A stretch of DNA of 64,000 nucleotides. Origin: Aliiroseovarius sp. PrR006 (GTDB lineage Bacteria > Pseudomonadota > Alphaproteobacteria > Rhodobacterales > Rhodobacteraceae). Shown here piece after piece: positions 61,615 to 64,000 of the stretch. The notes under the pieces were generated by a model. That model did no database searches, was not told the DNA's origin, and saw only the letters and a list, made by a program, of their open reading frames with translations. The stretch lies in NCBI RefSeq assembly GCF_010500215.1, contig NZ_JAAGOY010000004.1:1178001-1242000 (forward strand). The letters are read 5' to 3'. Both the position numbers and the translations under genes were made by a program. The stretch's first letter is position 1; each line of letters opens with the position of its first letter.

Positions 61615-63141
61615 TTACCCCTTCAACAGATCCGCAAAAGTGTTGCGCATAACATTCTTCTGAACCTTGCCCATCGTGTTGCGCGGCAGCTCGTCCACCA
61701 CGATCACCCGCTTGGGCTGCTTGAACTTGGCAAGGCTCTCGGACACGCCCGCTTTCACCGAAGCTTCATCCACCGCGACACCATCCTGCGCCACGACAAT
61801 GGCCACCACCGCCTCGCCGAAATCCTCGTGTGGGACGCCAATGACGGCGCTTTCCAAAACGCCGGGCAGCTCGTCAATCACGCCTTCAATCTCTTTCGGA
61901 TAGACGTTGAACCCTCCGGTGATGATCAGGTCCTTGCCGCGCCCAACAATGGTCACATAACCATCCGGGTCAATCAGCACCAAGTCACCCGTGATGAACC
62001 AGCCATCCTCGCGCAGTTCTTCGGCGGTCTTCTCCGGCATCTGCCAATAGCCCGCAAAGACGTTGTCACCACGCACTTCCAGCACGCCAATCTCGCCTTC
62101 GGGCAGCGTCTGGCCGGACGCGGGATCACACACTTTCACCTCAACCCCCGGCAACGGGAAGCCCACCGTACCCGCACGACGCTCACCATCATAGGGGTTC
62201 GAGGTGTTCATGTTGGTCTCGGTCATACCATACCGCTCAAGGATCGCGTGGCCTGTCACCTCGCGCCAACGGTCATGGGTCTCGGCCAGCAACGGCGCAG
62301 AGCCGGACACGAAAAGCCGCATGCCCTTGGACGCCTCGGCAAGACGATCGTCCTTCAAAAGGCGCGTATAGAAGGTTGGCACGCCCATCAGCGCGGTGGC
62401 ATTTGGCATGGCGTCGATGATGGCCTCGGCATCAAAGCCCGGTAGGAACACTGCCGCCCCGCCCGCCATCAGCGTGACATTGGTCGCCACAAACAGCCCG
62501 TGCGTGTGGAAGATCGGCAGCGCGTGGATCAGCACGTCCTTATCCGTGAAGCGCCAGTAATCCCGCAGCGTTTCACTGTTCGATGCCAGCGCCCGATGGG
62601 TCAGCATCGCGCCTTTTGAGCGCCCCGTGGTGCCCGAGGTATAGAGGATCGCCGCAAGGTCCAGCGCCTCGCGCGCCACGGCTTCAAATCCCGGCTCTTG
62701 TGCGTCACGGGCGGGGACCAGTGTCCCCGTCTCACCCGCGCCAAGCGTCAGCACATGCGCCACCTGCGCGTCTTCTGCCATGGGCGTCAGCGCGTCCAGT
62801 TTGCCCGGTTCACAGACGAACACGCGCGGGGCAGCGTCGCCTAGGAAATAGGCCACCTCGTCCGGCGTATAGGCCGTGTTCAGCGGCAGAAACACACCGC
62901 CCGCCAGCACCGTGCCCACGTAAAGCTCCAACATCGCGGGCTCTTTCGGGGCCTGCACTGCCACGCGGTCCCCCGGCGCAACGCCCAGCGCCACCAAAGC
63001 CGCCGCCATGCGTTCAGCATTGGCCCAGAAGTCACCATAGCTGGTCGCTTTGCCCGTGCGCCCATCGGTCAGGAACGTCGCGTCGTGGCGCCCATCTGAT
63101 GCGCGAGAGATAGCGTGGGCAAGGTGGTTCTGGTCGTACAT
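61615..63141 (-). CDS. matB: Malonyl-CoA synthetase (acyl-CoA synthetase family)
   Basis: A 508-residue AMP-forming ligase. AMP-binding loop AAILYTSGTTGRSKGAMLTHRAL near residue 155, IFHTHGLFVATNVTLMAGG, ILERYGMTETNMNTSNPYDGERRAGTVGFPLPGVEVKV, C-terminal hinge GWFITGDLVLIDPDGYVTIVGRGKDLIITGGFNVYPKEIE and the catalytic Lys near NTMGKVQKN. The RYGMTETNM motif with this length matches malonyl-CoA synthetase MatB well. The neighbouring amidase on the same strand may feed malonate or an amide into it (inference). Confidence 0.88.
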   Translation of the reverse strand: MYDQNHLAHAISRASDGRHDATFLTDGRTGKATSYGDFWANAERMAAALVALGVAPGDRVAVQAPKEPAMLELYVGTVLAGGVFLPLNTAYTPDEVAYFLGDAAPRVFVCEPGKLDALTPMAEDAQVAHVLTLGAGETGTLVPARDAQEPGFEAVAREALDLAAILYTSGTTGRSKGAMLTHRALASNSETLRDYWRFTDKDVLIHALPIFHTHGLFVATNVTLMAGGAAVFLPGFDAEAIIDAMPNATALMGVPTFYTRLLKDDRLAEASKGMRLFVSGSAPLLAETHDRWREVTGHAILERYGMTETNMNTSNPYDGERRAGTVGFPLPGVEVKVCDPASGQTLPEGEIGVLEVRGDNVFAGYWQMPEKTAEELREDGWFITGDLVLIDPDGYVTIVGRGKDLIITGGFNVYPKEIEGVIDELPGVLESAVIGVPHEDFGEAVVAIVVAQDGVAVDEASVKAGVSESLAKFKQPKRVIVVDELPRNTMGKVQKNVMRNTFADLLKG

Positions 63142-63168
63142 GTCGGCTCTCCTAAACTCGCGATTGGC

Positions 63169-64000
63169 TTAGCTTTTAGGCGTGACCGGGTCAATCGGAC
63201 CAAGTGGCCCACCCATCACCATTTCGACCGCACGGGCGGCGGCCAGCAGCTTGGTCTCGCCACGTGGGGGACCGATCAGTTGCAGCCCGACCGGCAGCCC
63301 GTCATCCGACAACCCGACAGGCACGGAAATCGCGGGCAGTCCCGCGGTGGTCGCCAAGAAAGCAAAGCGCAGCCAATCCATATAGCCGGTCAGAGTTTGC
63401 CCGCCGACTTCGCTGACCCATTCCTCGGATTGCGGATGGGGCATGTTGCCGACCACCGGGCAGGCAAGCACGTCGTAGCGGTCAAGGAAGCTGCGCATAT
63501 TGTCATAGATGAGCGAGCGGGACAGCTGCGCCGTGGCGATATCCTCGGCGGTCAGCGACAGCCCGAACGAGAGGTTCTCGGCCAGCGTCGGCTTGAAATG
63601 TTGCGTCAGGCTTTTCGGCGCCTTGATGAAGTTCGCCGCCCACATGCCGCCACGGATCACATGATAGGTGCGTTCAAGATCGGTCAGGTCCGGACAAGCC
63701 TCGTCGACCGTGGCGCCCGCCCCCTCGATCGCCGCCATGGCGCGGGCCAGATAGCGGGCCATATCCGCGTCGACCGGGGCATACCCCCCTAGGTCTGGCG
63801 CAAAGCCGATGCGCAGCTTGGTGTCGGCGCGTTTGACCGCCTCTTGATACGGCGCGTCAGGCGCGGGGAATGAGAGCGGCGCGCGCGGCTCAAAGCCAGC
63901 CATCGCGTCCAGAAACAGCGCGCAATCGGTGACCGACCGCGCCATCGGCCCTTGCACACCTTCACCGATGAACCCGGTCACGGACGCCGAAGCACACAGC
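63169..64000 (-). CDS. Amidase, N-terminus outside window
   Basis: C-terminal 276 codons of an amidase-signature protein. The reading frame is open to the window edge: LCASASVTGFIGEGVQGPMARSVTDCALFLDAMAGF is the family's segment after the GGSSGGS-containing catalytic core, which lies beyond base 64000. Then RIGFAPDLGGYAPVDADMARYLARAMAAIEGAGATVDEACPDL and a C-terminal PAISVPVGLSDDGLPVGLQLIGPPRGETKLLAAARAVE, typical of amidases. Located 27 bases upstream of matB on the same strand, likely co-transcribed. Substrate unknown. Confidence 0.92.
   Translation of the reverse strand, partial: LCASASVTGFIGEGVQGPMARSVTDCALFLDAMAGFEPRAPLSFPAPDAPYQEAVKRADTKLRIGFAPDLGGYAPVDADMARYLARAMAAIEGAGATVDEACPDLTDLERTYHVIRGGMWAANFIKAPKSLTQHFKPTLAENLSFGLSLTAEDIATAQLSRSLIYDNMRSFLDRYDVLACPVVGNMPHPQSEEWVSEVGGQTLTGYMDWLRFAFLATTAGLPAISVPVGLSDDGLPVGLQLIGPPRGETKLLAAARAVEMVMGGPLGPIDPVTPKS

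Overview
The window is about 60% G+C chromosomal DNA from an alphaproteobacterium, most likely a marine Rhodobacterales (Roseobacter-group) strain. This rests on gene content and neighbourhood: the ctaC-ctaB-coxF-ctaG-coxC-surf1-thrC-M16 run, a GAF-containing PtsP, the hisB-hisH / hisA-hisF-hisE split operon, an XRE regulator of the MVHPVDVHVGKKIR type, and tRNA-Tyr next to rlmB. I see no rRNA, phage, plasmid, IS element or CRISPR array. Genes are dense on both strands. The first gene (lysC) and the last (an amidase) run off the window ends.

Layout. 1-9.3 kb: the 3' part of lysC, then an accessory stretch with a low-GC pentapeptide-repeat gene, a TetR/NAD(P)-binding divergent pair with a clear double operator, an FAD oxidoreductase, an EamA exporter, a lower-GC exported protein and a cysteine synthase. 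9.3-17.5 kb: ptsP, a small membrane protein, a GNAT enzyme with no ATG/GTG start, a flavin reductase, a BicA/SulP-like transporter, and the methylthioadenosine salvage operon mtnP-DUF418-apt. 17.7-26.6 kb (minus strand): an FAD-linked 2-hydroxyacid dehydrogenase, then rimJ-like, M16 protease, thrC, surf1 and the aa3-oxidase subunit and assembly genes, including a 53-residue coxF-like gene. 26.9-33.1 kb: tldD, dprA and pyruvate carboxylase.

33.2-42.5 kb: a small Cys/His-rich protein, two identical tandem tRNA-Gly genes, an XRE regulator, an orphan pair (odd HTH regulator plus a GNAT-like protein) that I cannot assign to a known system, the histidine operons, a CoA-binding protein, a YHS protein, rlmB and tRNA-Tyr. 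42.6-48.5 kb: pabB, then hpaR divergent from hpaE-hpaD-hpaG-hpaH (homoprotocatechuate meta-cleavage). 48.5-51.1 kb: the molybdate transporter modABC. 51.1-61.5 kb: a putrescine uptake and catabolism locus (two PuuB-like oxidases, a class III aminotransferase, a GntR regulator, potFGHI, a PuuA-like glutamine synthetase). 61.6-64 kb: malonyl-CoA synthetase and a truncated amidase.

Convergent gene pairs are mostly separated either by a strong symmetrical hairpin terminator or by a recurring intergenic repeat. Three copies of this repeat occur, all at convergent junctions and all starting just after a stop codon in the same orientation. The best candidates for undescribed biology are the regulator/GNAT-like pair at 34.7-36.4 kb and this repeat family. 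Most of the rest is recognisable core or common accessory metabolism.
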